A stretch of DNA of 64,000 nucleotides from contig NC_088098.1 of assembly GCF_036370855.1 (NCBI RefSeq), forward strand, positions 199,005,773 to 199,069,772, written 5' to 3'. The stretch is from Dromaius novaehollandiae. Lineage: Eukaryota > Chordata > Aves > Casuariiformes > Dromaiidae. The position numbers and the translations under genes were made by a program. Below the pieces are notes generated by a model. It did no database searches, had not been told where the DNA came from, and saw only the letters and a list, made by a program, of their open reading frames with translations. Positions 37,601 to 50,787 of the stretch are shown here, piece by piece (the first letter of the stretch is position 1; each line of letters opens with the position of its first letter).

Positions 37601-37799
37601 GTATTGCTAAATGGGGAGACATGTCCAGTCTAATGACTTTATTTTTTGGCATTTCCAATTGAACTGCTTTTGGTAAATAATAGAAGTTAATTTTCTCATT
37701 TCTGGGCTGCATCTTTTAAAATTTTAGCATTTCTTTTGATCGTAGAGGGCTAGGAAGATTAAAGGTAGTTAGCTTAACTTTCTGTTGCATTGCTCTACC

Positions 37800-40700
37800 T
37801 GGTTTATTTCTTCTGCATCTAGAAGTCAACTCATACCTGTAATCATCCTTGCCTTCTCTATATCTTTTATGGCTCTGCTTTCACATTTTTAAGATATGGA
37901 AGAAGAATGATTGGAATTGTTTACAGTATTCAAAGATGTGGATACACTAGTGGCATACTGATTTTCTTCTTTTTCTTACTCTTCAGTTATTTCCTGATGA
38001 TTCCTAGCCTTAGATTTGTGGTTTTGATCACTACTGGGAATTGAGGTGATATTTTTGGAGAGCTGTTTATAACAATTCCAATTCTTTATGTATGTAACAG
38101 AATGTAACATTATGTTATAATGTAACAACATTTATGAGGTTTTTTTATATATATGTATATTTTTCTATATACTTCCTCTTGCATTTACATGAAATCTCTC
38201 ATATGGAAAACTATTTATTTCTGCTCTTGTTTTGCTTTAACAAGCTATTTAGCTTTATGAGGACCTTCTCTCTTGTCCTGTGATAGCCCAGTTTCTTTAG
38301 ATTCTTTACTTTTTGTTAGGTAGCTTGCCCGAAGTTTTGGAAAACTCAAATTTATTATGTCAGTAAAATCACACTTCAGCACCTCCTTATTACTTCTTTA
38401 GCTAATTCTAGCAGTAATGATTTCCCTCTGCAAAAGAGATTCTTCCCATATATTTATCCATATGCCTACTCCTCCTGTTTTTGTTATAGTTTCAACCAGT
38501 TTGCCTGGTACAGGTCTGACTTATCTGCACCAATATTCCCTGACTGCTCCCAGCAAACTAATTTTGTGGTTAAATGATACAATATTTGACACCTTTAACT
38601 GCTATCTTACGGAGTCGTTTTAAGGAATAAATTTCAAGCACATTTGTTTGATCAACAGTTTCGTATTTGACTTCCTCTGTAAATCTTGGGTAAATACTGT
38701 TTGATCCTGATGACTTCTTGTTACAGGCTTTTTCTAGAATATCTTCTGCTAGCGATTGTATTTGGAATACTTTCTCTGTTTTGTACCCTCTAAAGAAAGA
38801 CTCTATTGTGGAAACCTCCTTAAACTCTATAATAGTGAGTATCAGAGCAAAAAAATGATTTAGCTTTTATGGTACTCTTTTTTTTTTTTTTTCTTTTTGA
38901 GCCCTTCCTTCATGTCTCACTCCTATTGATCCTGCTGATTCTCCTACATCTTCATGCTTCTGATGTTCTTTAAACAGGTTTTAACTTCAGTTTTTAATAC
39001 TGTTAGAAAGTTATTTGTAAAACTTGTTTGTGCTCTGCTTTTTTTATGATCTCTAGTTAACTTGCTGTAGTTTATGCATTTTTCCCATGATTTTCACCAC
39101 CATTTTTAGTGTTCAGGAGCAATATCTGCTTTTCAAAAGATGCCTTTTTTTATAATTTTTTTTTTTTTAGCCTATAATGGCCTTCTCCAGTCTGATGTTT
39201 AATCGGGCTGTATTTTCTGCTTGGGTTTGTTTGTTTATTTAATAAATGGTGTGTGTGTTTACTCTGGGCTTCTAACCAGCTTGCAAATAATCCCTGTCAC
39301 CTGCAAGTGTTTTACACTTCTAGCTGCTCCTTTTAACAAGCTGCTTCATTTTCATGTGGTTTACCACATGATATTTTACTGTTAGTGGCTCTATGATTCA
39401 AAATATAACTGGCTTTGTGAACAGTTTGCTCCTACATCAAAAGTTGTTTGCCTTCTTTATGCCAGCTTGCTGAAGGGGTCATTTGTAGTGTCTAAAATAC
39501 AGTGTGAAATTTGCTTTGTCATACTCACATATCTAACAGTGAGAGCTACTCCTGTGCACGCTCTTCTGCTCTCGTAATGTCTGCAGTTTTCTCTAGTGCT
39601 TCATGCATACTCCTAACTCTTGGCCACATGGTTTATAGTATAGCTCTGAATTGTACCATTCCTGCTTAGACATGGAATTTGAGTCTATGGAGATTGTGCT
39701 GGCAAAGTGGAGACACTTTTTACAACACTTAGAATCAAGTAAGGAAAGCAACTTAATTTTATTAATATGTGCCACAAACGGCTTCCTTCGCACACTGGAA
39801 CTGCAGTGTCTCACTAATGACATTCCTTCCGATGAGTTTCTAGGATGCCTAGTATAGCCTCATGTAGTCACGTATTCTGTTCACCCATTAAATTTTTTAG
39901 ATTTCTGGTATTTATATAGGAAGAAGTTCATGCATTTGATCCTGGTCTGAATGGCTATTTTTATTTATTCCATTTAACTTTTGAATCTGTTCTTTACTGT
40001 TTCATATCTGAATTTTTATTGCCTTTTTGACCCGCATATGGAACTCTTTTTGACTGCATCCAGAAAGGATATATTATTCTGAATTCTTAAGCTTCTGTTG
40101 CTTTTCCCATAGTATTTTGGTTCAAGAAATCTTCTTTAATCTTTTAAATTTCAAGTGCCAGCTGCATGTTAAGTTTAGGTGGAATGCATCCATCCTATAT
40201 GGATGGTGATCCACATGTTTCCCCAGTTTCTTTGCTAAAACCCATTTTTTAATTATTCATTCAGACCTTGCCTTGTCCTGCCAATAATACTCTTGAGAAT
40301 TTCGGAAGGTTGTACTATGGAAGCCTTGAGATTTTGCCACCTGAGTTATGGCTTAAATTTTGCCTCTAGGATTTCTTTTCTACCCTTCCTTATGTCATTG
40401 TTGCCCATGTGGCACCTGGCTGCTTCCAGCACTTTGAAGTCTGTTAAAGGTGCATCTGTCAGACAAGGTACCCTCTGGTCCTCAAATCGGATAATGTATG
40501 TTCTTGCTGACCATATTACTCATCCTGCCTTCTGTTACTGGCTAGGATGTCTTTCCTTTGTCTAGTGTCCTCAAGATGGAAGGTCATCATCTAGCTGATA
40601 GGAATGTCCCACCTGTAGTACCGTTAGCTTCTAAGCTGAAACTTTTCTGACTGAAATGCTCTGTTCTGGGCTGGAGTAGGTGATGATAGTCTGGGACAGT

Positions 40701-40862
40701 TTTGTCATATCTCTAGAAGTCTGTTAATGTACCTCAGTCTCAGCACCTGATAATGCTAGCTTGAAGAGAGAGTACTCCGACTTCAGGTGCAAATGTGAAC
40801 GTCTGCTGACTCTACATGCACAGTATGCAGCATGGAACCTAGGAAGCCCCCTCTCTCCTGAA
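37800..40862 (-). mobile_element. Long ancient CR1/L3-like LINE, antisense, ORF1 esterase region to ORF2 RT
   Basis: Read on the minus strand from 40862 downward, this looks like one decayed LINE of about 3 kb. At about 40350-40430 it encodes CHMGNNDIRKGRKEILEAKF, matching the CR1 ORF1 SGNH/esterase block III (HxGTND). Towards 39100-39170 lie words like the linker between endonuclease and RT. At 38490-38550 it gives REYW..VRPVPGKLVETI, matching RT domain 1 (GNYRPVSLTSVPGKLVETI). The end near 37840-38000 resembles the 3' part of old amniote copies. Domain order and the 1.9-kb spacing fit the CR1 layout (ORF1 esterase, endonuclease, RT). Many stops and shifts make it a fossil. It may include more than one insertion; boundaries are approximate. 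Confidence 0.7.
40350..40430 (-). pseudogene. Relic of CR1 ORF1 SGNH/esterase motif
   Basis: The antisense frame reads ARCHMGNNDIRKGRKEILEA before a stop. CR1-type ORF1 proteins carry an SGNH-hydrolase-like esterase domain whose block III is GxND. Here G-N-N-D is retained, with N instead of the usual T. The rest of the domain is decayed. Seen directly: the frame and motif. Known: an esterase in CR1-clade ORF1. Inferred: that this is its remnant. Confidence 0.6.
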
Positions 40863-40896
40863 CCTTACAGAATACTATTGTATATTATAAAATTAT

Positions 40897-40941
40897 AAAA
40901 TACTATAGTAAATAAAATACTATGAAATACTATAGTATTTT
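40897..40941. repeat. AT-rich palindrome next to the 5' end of the ancient LINE
   Basis: AAAATACTATAG (40897-40908) and CTATAGTATTTT (40930-40941) are perfect 12-base inverted copies. The spacer holds a further partial copy of the unit (AAAATACTATGA). It could extrude as a cruciform. The run of ATACTAT units also suggests a small simple repeat as its origin. Confidence 0.85.
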
Positions 40942-41711
40942 GTTTTTCTTGAATGTTTTGGTGAGAGGGAATATTTATGTGTGCTCTTTCCTGCAGCCAG
41001 TTCTTAATCTGTATACTTGTGTTTGTCTCTTTCACACAAGCTGAGGATTAAAGATGTTAAAGCCAAAATTGTACCAGAGCAAAATCCCCTTTACCTAGTT
41101 CTTTTGTTCATTACCAGGACTCATTCCATGATGTTCTAGCTTGTGTTCACTAGCTTTAGCACAAAGAATCTTGGATTTATATTACCATAGTAGAGATTTT
41201 TTTTTCCTTAGGAAAGACTTACAAATTCATAGTAATCAGTATTTTGTGTAGAAAAGTACACAAAAGAAAGTATTTTGTGTAGAAGGAGTTTTTAGTTGTA
41301 ATTTAAAGTTTGTAATTTTAGAAGTTGTAATGTGGCTGTAATTTCAAAGCTGAATCCAAGGTGGACATCATTTATACCTGTCACTGTGTTGCATATACTT
41401 GAGGCTGCGAACACCGAGAAAATGTCCGTGGTAGGAAACTTGCCTCAGGCTGATGTTTCAGGAAGTGAGGGAAATTCAGTAAAAAGAATTCAGCCATTTT
41501 TCAAAATAAATACCAGTGGACACTGCCTTGACAGAGTTTTGTTCTTTCTTCATATGACCAGGATGAAGTTAGGATAAACTCCCTAGTACTTCCATGCTTT
41601 GAGGCAGAGACTTAAACTTTGGCAGCAAATCTAAAAGGATGCCCTTTTTGCTGGAGCTGTAATAGCATACCTCCATTTGACTGAGTTACAGGCCTCTGAA
41701 AATTGTATTTT

Positions 41712-42745
41712 GCACAGGCTCTGAGGGTTGTGATCAGTGGCACAAAGCCCAGTGGAGGCCAGTCACTAGCGGAGTTATCCTAGGGCTTGATGCTGGGGCC
41801 AGTAGTGCTTAATATCTTCATTAGTGACCTGGATGACATGACAGAATGCACCCTCAGCAAGTTTGCAGATGACACAGAATTGGGAGGAGTGGTTGAGAGA
41901 CCACCTAGGTTGTGCTGCCATTCAGAGGGATCTCTGTAGGCTGGAGAAATGGGCCAACAGGAACCTCATGAAGTGCAGCAAAGGGAAATGCCAAGTCCTG
42001 CACCTGGGAAGAAGTAACCTCATGTACCAGTACAGGCTGGAGACTGACCTGCTGGAAAGCAACTCTGCAGAAAAAGACCTGGGTGTGCTGGTGGACAACA
42101 AGTTGAACATGAGTCAGCAGTGTGCCCTTGCAGCAAAGGCCAGTAGTGTCCTGGGTTGCATTAGGCAGAGTGTTGCCAGCAAGTCAAGGAAGGTGATCGT
42201 TCTCCTCTGCTCAGCCCTGGCAAGGCCACACCTGGAGTGCTGTGTCCAGCTCTCAGCTCTCCAGTACAAGAGAGACATGGACCTGCTGGAGTACGTCCAG
42301 CAGAGGGCCATGATGATGAACGGAGTGGAGTATCTGACATTCAAGGAGAGGCTGAGAGTGCTGGGACTATTTAGCCTGAAGAAGGGAAGGCTCAGGGGGG
42401 ATTTTATCACTGTGTATAAATAGCTGGTAGGAGAGAGGAAAGACAGAGCAAGACTCTTAGTGGTGCCCAGTGACAGGACAAGAGGCAGTGGGTACAAACT
42501 GAAATACAAGGAATTCTATTTAAACTTAGGAAGAGACTTGCATACTGTGAGGGTGATCAAACACTGGAACAGGTCGCCCAGAGAGGTTGTAGAGTCTCCT
42601 TCCTTGGAGATCCTCAAACCCGGACAGCACAAGGTTCTGGGCAGCCTGTTTGAGCTGATCCTGCTTTGAGCACACATCCTGCTTGAGCGTGTTGGACTAG
42701 ACCATCTCTAGCGGTCGCTTCCAATGTCAGGTATTCTGTGATTCA
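41712..42745 (+). mobile_element. CR1 LINE, 5'-truncated, second sense copy
   Basis: The recognisable element starts with RT domain 4 wording (VVISGTK-like, then a decayed PQG region near 41765-41800), followed by [16 protein letters not shown] in the frame ahead of the long frame (FADD at about 41862-41873). It continues through the CR1 C-terminus and the 3' UTR to a TTCTGTGATTCAATGA-type tail near 42745. The domain order is normal. It differs from the other two young copies at many positions ([20 protein letters not shown] in place of [13 protein letters not shown]), so it belongs to another subfamily or is older. Confidence 0.9.
41863..42423 (+). pseudogene. CR1 ORF2 C-terminal fragment
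   Basis: A 186-codon frame with [48 protein letters not shown] and [21 protein letters not shown], all CR1 landmarks in the right order. The initial methionine is a chance ATG within the RT region, where the frame differs from that of the catalytic FADD upstream. A further C-terminal piece (SDRTRGSGYKLKYKEFYLNL) follows in another frame at 42460-42669. Non-functional. Confidence 0.88.
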
Positions 42746-44619
42746 ATGAATAGTGTCTCTTAGGAAATGCTAGTACTGAGATTTTGTGCAACTGCATTTC
42801 TTGTGAGTATCTTATTGTAAGTCTTTGCATGCTTGCTTTTTGTTATATTACTCTACCTGTGTAAAATGGACGATCAAGGAATGAGGAAAGAGACTTGTCA
42901 GGAGTATTCTTACAGGTGCAGAGAAGCTCTTGTCTGTATTATATACATGTATTGCAGGACTTGAAAGATGTCTAGAGAATGAAAGAGATGTTAGCAAGAA
43001 CAGTAGGAGAAAGATCTTATAGTTATTTTACTTCAATGGCAGTCTTCAAAGTTGGATTCTTTCCCTCTCTTAGCATTAGGTATCAAATTTAGTGGTAAAG
43101 AAGTACTTAAATTTCTCACAGGTCGTCACTTACAAGCCAATCATCCTCTGCATGTCCAGGGTGAAATATCTCATGTCTAGCTTGCATACATGCTGAAAAC
43201 TTAAGATGCAATTTAAATTAACCAGAATTGTTCTTCCAGCATGGACGGAATTATAAAATGCTACCTTCTCTGGAGAATGGGTGTCTGAAATGGAGCACCC
43301 AAAATGAGTTTGCAATTGTAAAATCAATGCCTCTTGCTAACTTAAAATAATGACAGTGCCATCTTATCCACAGAATTCTGAGCATATGAATTAAAGTTTG
43401 GGAAACATTCTTAGTGCAGGAGGGACTGCATGTCAGAGAAAAGTTTATGAGAAGATTAGTAATTATATGTTCAAAATGGACTTAAAGCCATGTATTGCAC
43501 AATAAGGATAAAATGAGGTCTGATTCAATGAGTATTCTGCAGAGAATGCTAAATGTAATAAGAGTATAAAGCTAAAGTGTTACAAAGGAGGAATTCCAAA
43601 CTGTGGAATTTTATGACTGTTAACAATATGTTGAATTTTGGGCATTTAACTTTGAACTGCTTGACATAATCTAAATATTCTTTAACATTGTATTTTCTAT
43701 AAGAAAAAGAGCAGATGCTGGGAAAAGACAGGAATAGTTTGGGCTGCTGCTGTTGCAATTAGACAGTGTTTCCATTTCGCAGTGCGCAGGTTAGAATGCC
43801 CTTCAAGGTTCAGGATATAAAAGTTTTGTTGGTCTGTATCTGGGTCTGTGGGTTTTGGTTTTTGCTACTTATCTGTCTTGATAAAGAGTAATAACATCTA
43901 AAATTATGGAATCTACAGATAGGCATTATTTCACCTTTAATGTTTAGCTATCTCAAAGATAGATTTAGAAAGAGTAGAATTATGAATACAGACATGAAAA
44001 CAAAATATTAACAGAAAATATGTATAGGCAAAAAGAATTCTTTTGCAGCAATTCTAGACTTGCAAAAATGCAAGCATAAATGGAGAGAAGAAAAAAAATC
44101 ATTTAAGATCTCAATAAGTAACTTTGAGATGTCAAAAACACAGGAGCCCTACCTTAACACATTGTGGAAAATCATGTTATGTTTAATCTTTTTTTAGGGT
44201 AGAAACTTTATCTAGACTGTTAGTGAAAACTTGTTGCTGTCTGAACTGTTCTTAACTTGTAGAGGCAGTTCTACTTCCTCCATTATCTCCTCAGATGCAT
44301 TTATTAGTTGGAATTTGGCACTATACAATAGATCTTCTTGAGGAAACCCTTAACTCTTAATATCTTAACCACTGATGATAGTTATATTAGACTGTAGCAG
44401 TCTTTTCTTGAACTCAGAGTAAAAACTAAGACAGGTACCACTATTGTTATTGTTTGCATAAGCAAAAATCTATCACCTGAAATTCTTTGTAAAATACATT
44501 GTGGTTATTGATAATTTTAAGAAAGTGAATCATATAGCTACAGTATATCAAAGGTGGAGGTTTTTCGTGCTCTACTAACTCCCGTGTATTTCTGATTTCA
44601 CAGTTGAAGTGATCCATTT
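42746..44619. other. Intronic stretch without recognisable genes
   Basis: AT-rich intron. Short frames only, with no domain, exon or repeat that I can name. Confidence 0.5.
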
Positions 44620-45110
44620 TTCATAAGAACATGAGAATAGCCATACAGGTTCAGACAAGGAGAAATGGAGAAATAGGGCAAGTGTATATGATACTTTTCC
44701 TAGTACTCTGACAGCTTGTGGTTTGATGACTTGGAGAAACCACCTTTGGCTCAGGATTTGTTGACTTTCAGTTGTTTTCTCTTCTGTGAACATCTCCAGA
44801 TTTTTCTTGGATGCAAAACCTTATAGCGTCTACAGTGTACAGTGGTGAAGAGTTTAACGGCTTAACTCCTTGCTACGTCATGAACTGTCTCCTGACTGCT
44901 TGTTGCGTGTGATGTTTCTCATGTCTTGACTGCACACCATTTCTTCCAATACAGTCTCTGCCCAATCTGTCCTTGCCACTTTTGGATTCATGTACTTCTG
45001 TCACATCCTCTTGCAGTTGTTTCTTTTCCAGACTGAAGAGTTCAAGCATACTTAGTCATTTTATGAAAGACATTCAAGCTTCAATCAGCCTTTCCACCTG
45101 CTTGTTTTTT
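44620..45110 (-). mobile_element. Ancient CR1 3' end, antisense
   Basis: The plus strand begins CATAAGAACATGAGAATAGC followed by a 'catacaggttcagac' segment. This is the complement of the well-known 3' end of old amniote CR1 copies ('cataagaacataagaatggccatactgggtcagacc'). Further on, around 45005-45050, TCTTTTCCAGACTGAAGAG-type text corresponds to the complement of the 'LFSLEKR' coding words. The interior is badly decayed. Boundaries are approximate. Confidence 0.65.
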
Positions 45111-46279
45111 TTTCTGAATTAGATTCAAGTTGCTGATGCCTGAACAGAGAGCAAGGCTCGTTTAGTTACCTAAGCTTTCAAGTGAAAAGAGGAATAGTGT
45201 TATGAATCTTCTTGAAAAAAGACAAAGAGATCTTTTGGTGGTTTACCTTTTGATTCGAAGGAAAAGAGTGAAAGCTGATTTCTGTCCTGATGCTTCTTTC
45301 AATGTCTTGAAAAAGCAGTTAATTTCCAAGACAGGTATCCTTTTTTAATGTTTCATGTGTAAGTCAAAGCTAGAAAGAGACTAACCTTTTATCCAAATTC
45401 TGTTTTTGCAATGTACAATGCAAAGTATCTCACTATGCTAAGCTGCAGTGTAAAATTATATTAAAAGCTTCTTTGCACCAATGTGTTACCCTCCATAATG
45501 AATCATATTTCTAATAACTGATGGAATTGTGACTAGAGAAGTCTTTTAAGAAATCCAGCACAACTGATTGCAGAAAATGCAAAAGCAGATATTTATGCAG
45601 CACTCCTTCCTGTTTGTGGATATTTACTTATTCCAGAGAAGTCAGTGGAGCTTAATGATGTGCTTAGTCATTTCATCTTATCTTCGGCAGGTTTCTTAGA
45701 GCAAGAAATAACACAAATTGCCATTGTAAGATGAGGCCACTTCTTGAGTTCTTTACACTGTCTAGAGAAGATGATGAGTATCTTGAGGTTGGTCTACACT
45801 GTGATTGCAAAATTGTAGTCTAGTCAAGAAGTGCACAAGCTGCGTTTAAACTGGCTGGCTATTAGCAGAATATTAGTAGCACATTTATCACAACAGCGTA
45901 ACAATTTGGTCATGTTGAGAAACTTAAGCAAAAGATATGTTAGGGGGAAATCTAAATTTTCTTTAACTGCGTTCAACAAATGAGCTGCAGCTGCCCTGGA
46001 GTTGTGGAGTATTATATGCTGTGTTGAAAAAAATATTCTCTTTACTTACATTGAGTTAAAGGATCCTTTGTCCATTTGTAAACTTTATGCTGCAGTTGCC
46101 AATTTTGGCTCTAGCCATAAATGTTGAAAGGCAATGTTTTCTTTTTGAGAGCAGGTAGTAGGTTTTTGTTAGGCTCTGAACTGTGAGGATCCTGGTAGTT
46201 TCTAAGAGCATAAGTATTATACTTTCTTTCAACTGTGGTTTTAACATAAAAGCTCAAGTAAGTCTTAAATTCGGTTAAA
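45111..46279. other. Intronic stretch without recognisable genes
   Basis: AT-rich sequence. No exon, RNA or mobile-element wording that I can support. Confidence 0.5.
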
Positions 46280-46340
46280 GACTTCAAGACCAGGAAGGAT
46301 CACCTACCGTACAACACAGTTCAGATATTCCTTTGTTCAG
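46280..46340 (-). mobile_element. Short relic of an old CR1 3' terminus
   Basis: The text 'aagacttcaagaccaggaag', then GGATCACCTACCGTACAACAC, resembles the 'ggccagaagggaccattatgatcatctagtctgacctcctgcacaacac' 3' end of old amniote CR1 copies in complement. It is only about 60 bases, so chance similarity cannot be excluded. Confidence 0.4.
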
Positions 46341-49300
46341 GTCAAGTTAACCAAGCCTGAACAATAAGCTTTATCAGGTAAGGTGTTGTCACCTTGCTAA
46401 TACACTTGCAATTGCTAGTGCAACAAAATGATAATTTCTCTCTATACTGTCATATAAATAAGGAAATATTATAAATTCTAATCCTATTTTGAAAATTTAG
46501 GTCTTGATATTGTAAAACATTTCAGCCAGGGCAGGCCTCTTACACCTCTCGTGGAGTTACCTGACAGCTGTACACGGGTCACTTCTGTTACGGGCTGAAG
46601 TAGATCTGTTATGACCAAACGTGCATGATTGGGTTTGCAAACCTACAGCTCGATGCCTGAATGTGGTCTGCGTTTGGAAGGCCCCTCTCTTGCAGTTGTG
46701 TGTTGGGGAGAACAACTGGGAAGGACAGTGGTGGTGAAGATCTGTCGGAATAATTAATGTGGCTCATGATCTGGTGTCTCCCCACACCCAAGGGGTCCCT
46801 GGGAAAAGGGACAACGGGCTGAGTTGCGTGATTCATTCTGTCAGGCTGTGCTGGGCATTAGGTAACAAATTCCTGAGGGTAGCTTAGAAATTAAGCTTTG
46901 TGTGATAAGCGTAACGTATGTTGGTAGTGTTTTCATCCTGTTGAATAAATAATCTTGTTTCTACATAAAATTGCTGTGAACAATTGTCTCATTTTCTTAA
47001 GAAATGAATATTCTCCAATGTTAAAATTGATAATCTGATGTTAAAATTGACTCGTATACAGGATCATTTTTGAATTGCTAGAGTTCATTTCCCTAATCAT
47101 TGTCACCATCTGCCTTAGGAAAAAATACTCAGGGATTAGAGCCACTAGTATGCTGGGAAATAGTTATATTAATGGAAAAAAAAGATCCTGCCTTTGAACA
47201 GCTTATCCACTGGAAGAATGTACCGATCACTGTAGTCTTATGAACTTACCTGCCATAATTTCAGCGGACCTCAACAGTCCCTTACTGAGTTTGCAGCATG
47301 CGCTCGTGTTTTAGTGTTGTCTTCCTGTGTCCTGAAACATGCTTTTACGTTGCTCTCAGGTTTCCCTTTCAATGGCACTCCTTAGTCTTGCACTTACCAT
47401 TTATCAGTTGCACCTTCCATGGCATAATTTGTACAGGGAAGGGAAATACACTCAGGCTTACTGCTCGATGACTGTGTATGGTTCTGCGCAATTTCTTCCC
47501 CCATTTCATTTGCCTGGGTTTACTTTTTGCTTTTCCCAGTGGTATTTAAAGGCAGGCTGTTGCTTGCACCATTTTGTTGAGTGTCAAAGCTATGGGGCTG
47601 CTGCTGCTGTTATACAGTTCAGTTGTTGCCAAATTAAATCGAAGCTCATCAAAAACAGATATGGCTTGGGATGGTTATTTTATTTCCCCTAGGTGGTCTT
47701 TCGATCAAAAGCGAGGAAGGGAATGATAGCTCATTGTGAAGCAATCCGGTGTTAAGGTCTGCGTCGCCGCTCTGTAGTAGTCTCTGCTCATCAGTTTGAG
47801 AAGGGTGTGCCTTGTTTGTTTTATTTACTTATTTTTCATTAAAGTCAGTCCTTGGATGTATTACTAACAATTTATGTTATCAGCGCCCTCTAGTGAACCT
47901 TCCCTTGGTTCTGTGAGATTTTAAGGTCACTTGACATCTCTCTCACTCTCCTTTTTTTTTTCCCCTCCTCCCTATAGTCTGTTTTATTTCTGGGGGTTTT
48001 GTGCATTGGTTCCTTCAATCTTCCTTGGTATATTTACACTGAGCTTATTTAAATGGGATTTCAGCTGTTAAACTTTTTTGTTGCTTAATGTACAATTAGC
48101 CTTAGCTTGTGGGGGAGTAGAACAATTTTTGTCTCTAAAACTCCCTTGAGAGCTTGGAGCTTATCTTTTGCCAAAATTTTCTTTGAGATGAAGAACCTAT
48201 TTTTCATAGCTGAATTTGCATTGCCGGTAAGGGTTATGATCTGTGAAATTTCAGACATGTTTACATCTTTAGTCACATTCTTTAACCATAAATGTCACCC
48301 ACTACCTAGAGGTTCTTCTTTTCTGGTATCCTGCTTATGCCATACAGTATTTTGTACAGTTGTCTTCAATTTTTATTTATCATTTAAAACTTCTGGTGTT
48401 TAACAGTTTTACAGAAAAATGTCTATCAGTGTTCATGTATTTTTCCAATATTTCTCCATTCATTTTCTATCTATATAGAATCTCGCTGCTCATTTATTCC
48501 TTTTACTATCTTTACTTTGGGTTTCAAATTAATTTCCTCCTTGTATTTCCTTCAGGGTCTGTCCTGACACTTCTGAAGGTCTTTTCTCATATTCTGGGGT
48601 ACTCTGTTCTTCACTGGCATTTGTTTTTTCCACTTGTCTTCTCTCCCTAGTGTTGTTTGTTCTGATTTACTGCCTCTTTTTACACCATTTGGAATTGTAA
48701 TTGCCATCATTAGTTTTGCATTTCAGCAGTTCTCTCTCAACAATGACAATGGTTCAGTCAAAATAGAGTGTATAATATTAATAGGTGCGCTCCTATTGTT
48801 AGAAGCCAAAGAAAGAATATAGTTTAGTTTCTTCCTTAAATATTTTTGTATTCCTTACTATATTGACTCTGTCATTATTATTGTCATTTTCCAAAATCTC
48901 AGCTGTTGCAAACAGATGACGCAACAAAAGCAATTTTATTTCAAGAGTATTTTCTTCATATATGCCCTTTTTAGTGTATGCATCTTTGATGAAAATGGTA
49001 TGCAAGTCTGCAGTTTGATATCTTTGGGGTGTAAGGTTATAGCAATTTTGTTGCAGTTTATATAGGCTGTCTAGTCCTACAGTTAAACAGAGAACGTGTA
49101 TCAAACTCTACAGGGCGATCTCTAGATTAATGGTTTCTGTGGGATTATGAGTTTAATTGGTGCTTGGAGGTATGTTTCTGTTGTAAGCTTGAAATATTCT
49201 CAAACACAAATTGTCTGGGAATAAGAAATTGCCCCCTCCCTTCCTCAAACAAAAGGGTGAAAGAAACAATGCAATTTGCTTCTCTGTTGTATCCCAAACA

Positions 49301-50729
49301 ATATACATAAAGTCCACTTAAAATTCAAGCGGTGTTTTGCCAAATTATAAAGACATAGTAGCAATATAGTCTCTCTCTTTCTGTCACTGTATTCTTTATG
49401 CCACATTATTTATTTCTAATACAATTTAACAACTGTATTTCACTGGATAGTTAAAAAAAACTAGTATTTCTCAATAGCCATCATATAGGGAAAAAAAACC
49501 CACAGAAAACATTTGATACTGTGTACTTCATAAGTAGTTTTAGACCACTGCCATTGTTTTCCAGTTCACAGAATGCCTGTGTATCGCTGTGTGTGCGTAA
49601 GTGGGATTGTGTTTTTATGTGTGTATATGTGTGCACACACAGAATATCTGTTTATAAGTCCTTATCACAAAAAAAGGCAAATGATTGTATGTACATCCAT
49701 GTAATTTTAATTTCAAATTGAGATTGTTTAGTGTTGCATTTTACTCTCACAAGTGATCACAAGCGATTTGTCTTCAGGTTGTGCCCAAGTCCTTGGTTCC
49801 TGCAGTCCTGTCAATTAGTCCAGTATTATTTCTATAATTTTCACATATTCACTCAACTTTGCCAGACATGAGAAAACGCAAGCTTCTAAAGGTTTGCCAT
49901 GCCTTTCTCCTGGGAGGGAGAGAGACATAATCTCAAATACTTGATGGTTGCAGCCCCTTGTCTGATGTGGTCCCACCTGCATGTGTTTAGCTATTAGGCT
50001 ATCAGTGCTCTGATAGCTAGTGACATAATGCATCTAAAATGCACGTTATGTGCAGGGATCAGCCCATGTGTGTGAAGCTTGATGTTTCAGGCTCCTGCTC
50101 TTGGGCAACTAGCAGGCATTAGGCTTCTAGATTTATAAGAATTTTAAGACTTTAACCTGTTCCAGTGATCTCCTTTTCCAAGGTTATCTGTTTTAAATTG
50201 TTTCTGCAAGGTGTGAAGGAGCAGGGCAAGGTGTATCTTGCCAGATGGCTAATATCTTAGACCCCTTGTAGATTTTAATTTGCCTGTTGTAGATCCTGAG
50301 AAAGCCATCTTTATTGTTTTTATAAATCACATCACTTCACCTGTTTCTATTTATGCTCCCTCCGCAGTTTGAAAACTTTCTGCAGTTTCTTGTTTAGTCT
50401 TGTTATGCCTGTAAATTATACATGTCAAAAATAGGATGTTTTAATATTTTTCTAGGTAAGAGTTACACTAAAACAGATTAATCTTTTTTGATGGGAGAAA
50501 TGATTGAGCTCTAGATGTGTTTTACAAGACTGAATCATTCTTGTAGCTTATCTTTGAACCTTATCTGCTTTTTTTTTTTTAAATGAATGAATTCCAGAAT
50601 AAAACTCTAGCATTTGTGGTTTCATCAACTTGTATGTGAAAGCAATGTGATATCCATACTCTTGGTCAAGATTTTCTTGTTTAATTCCCATTGACAGAAA
50701 ATCTTAAATTTATCATGTTCAGCAAAATA

Positions 50730-50787
50730 TGTATAATAAACCCTGCATCATTTTATTTTGTATAATAAACCCGGAATCATTTTTGGA
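50730..50787 (+). repeat. 29-bp tandem doublet
   Basis: TGTATAATAAACCC starts at 50730 and again at 50759. Each is followed by (T/G)GCATCATTTT or GGAATCATTTT. A local duplication. Confidence 0.85.

Larger units (their letters stand above)
31270..37800. other. Intronic stretch without recognisable genes
   Basis: AT-rich intron. It holds a T20 run (32476-32495), an A18 run (34624-34641) and a T14 run (36418-36431). The parts at about 33430-33830 and 34880-35110 are rich in TAAT and other AT-rich words and look like candidate conserved noncoding DNA, but this is only an impression. No exon was recognised. Confidence 0.45.

Noticed and set aside
48107..48822. Overlapping hydrophobic frames suggesting a membrane protein
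   Set aside because: T-rich DNA automatically encodes Phe/Leu/Ser-rich peptides. There is no family resemblance and the frames are broken.
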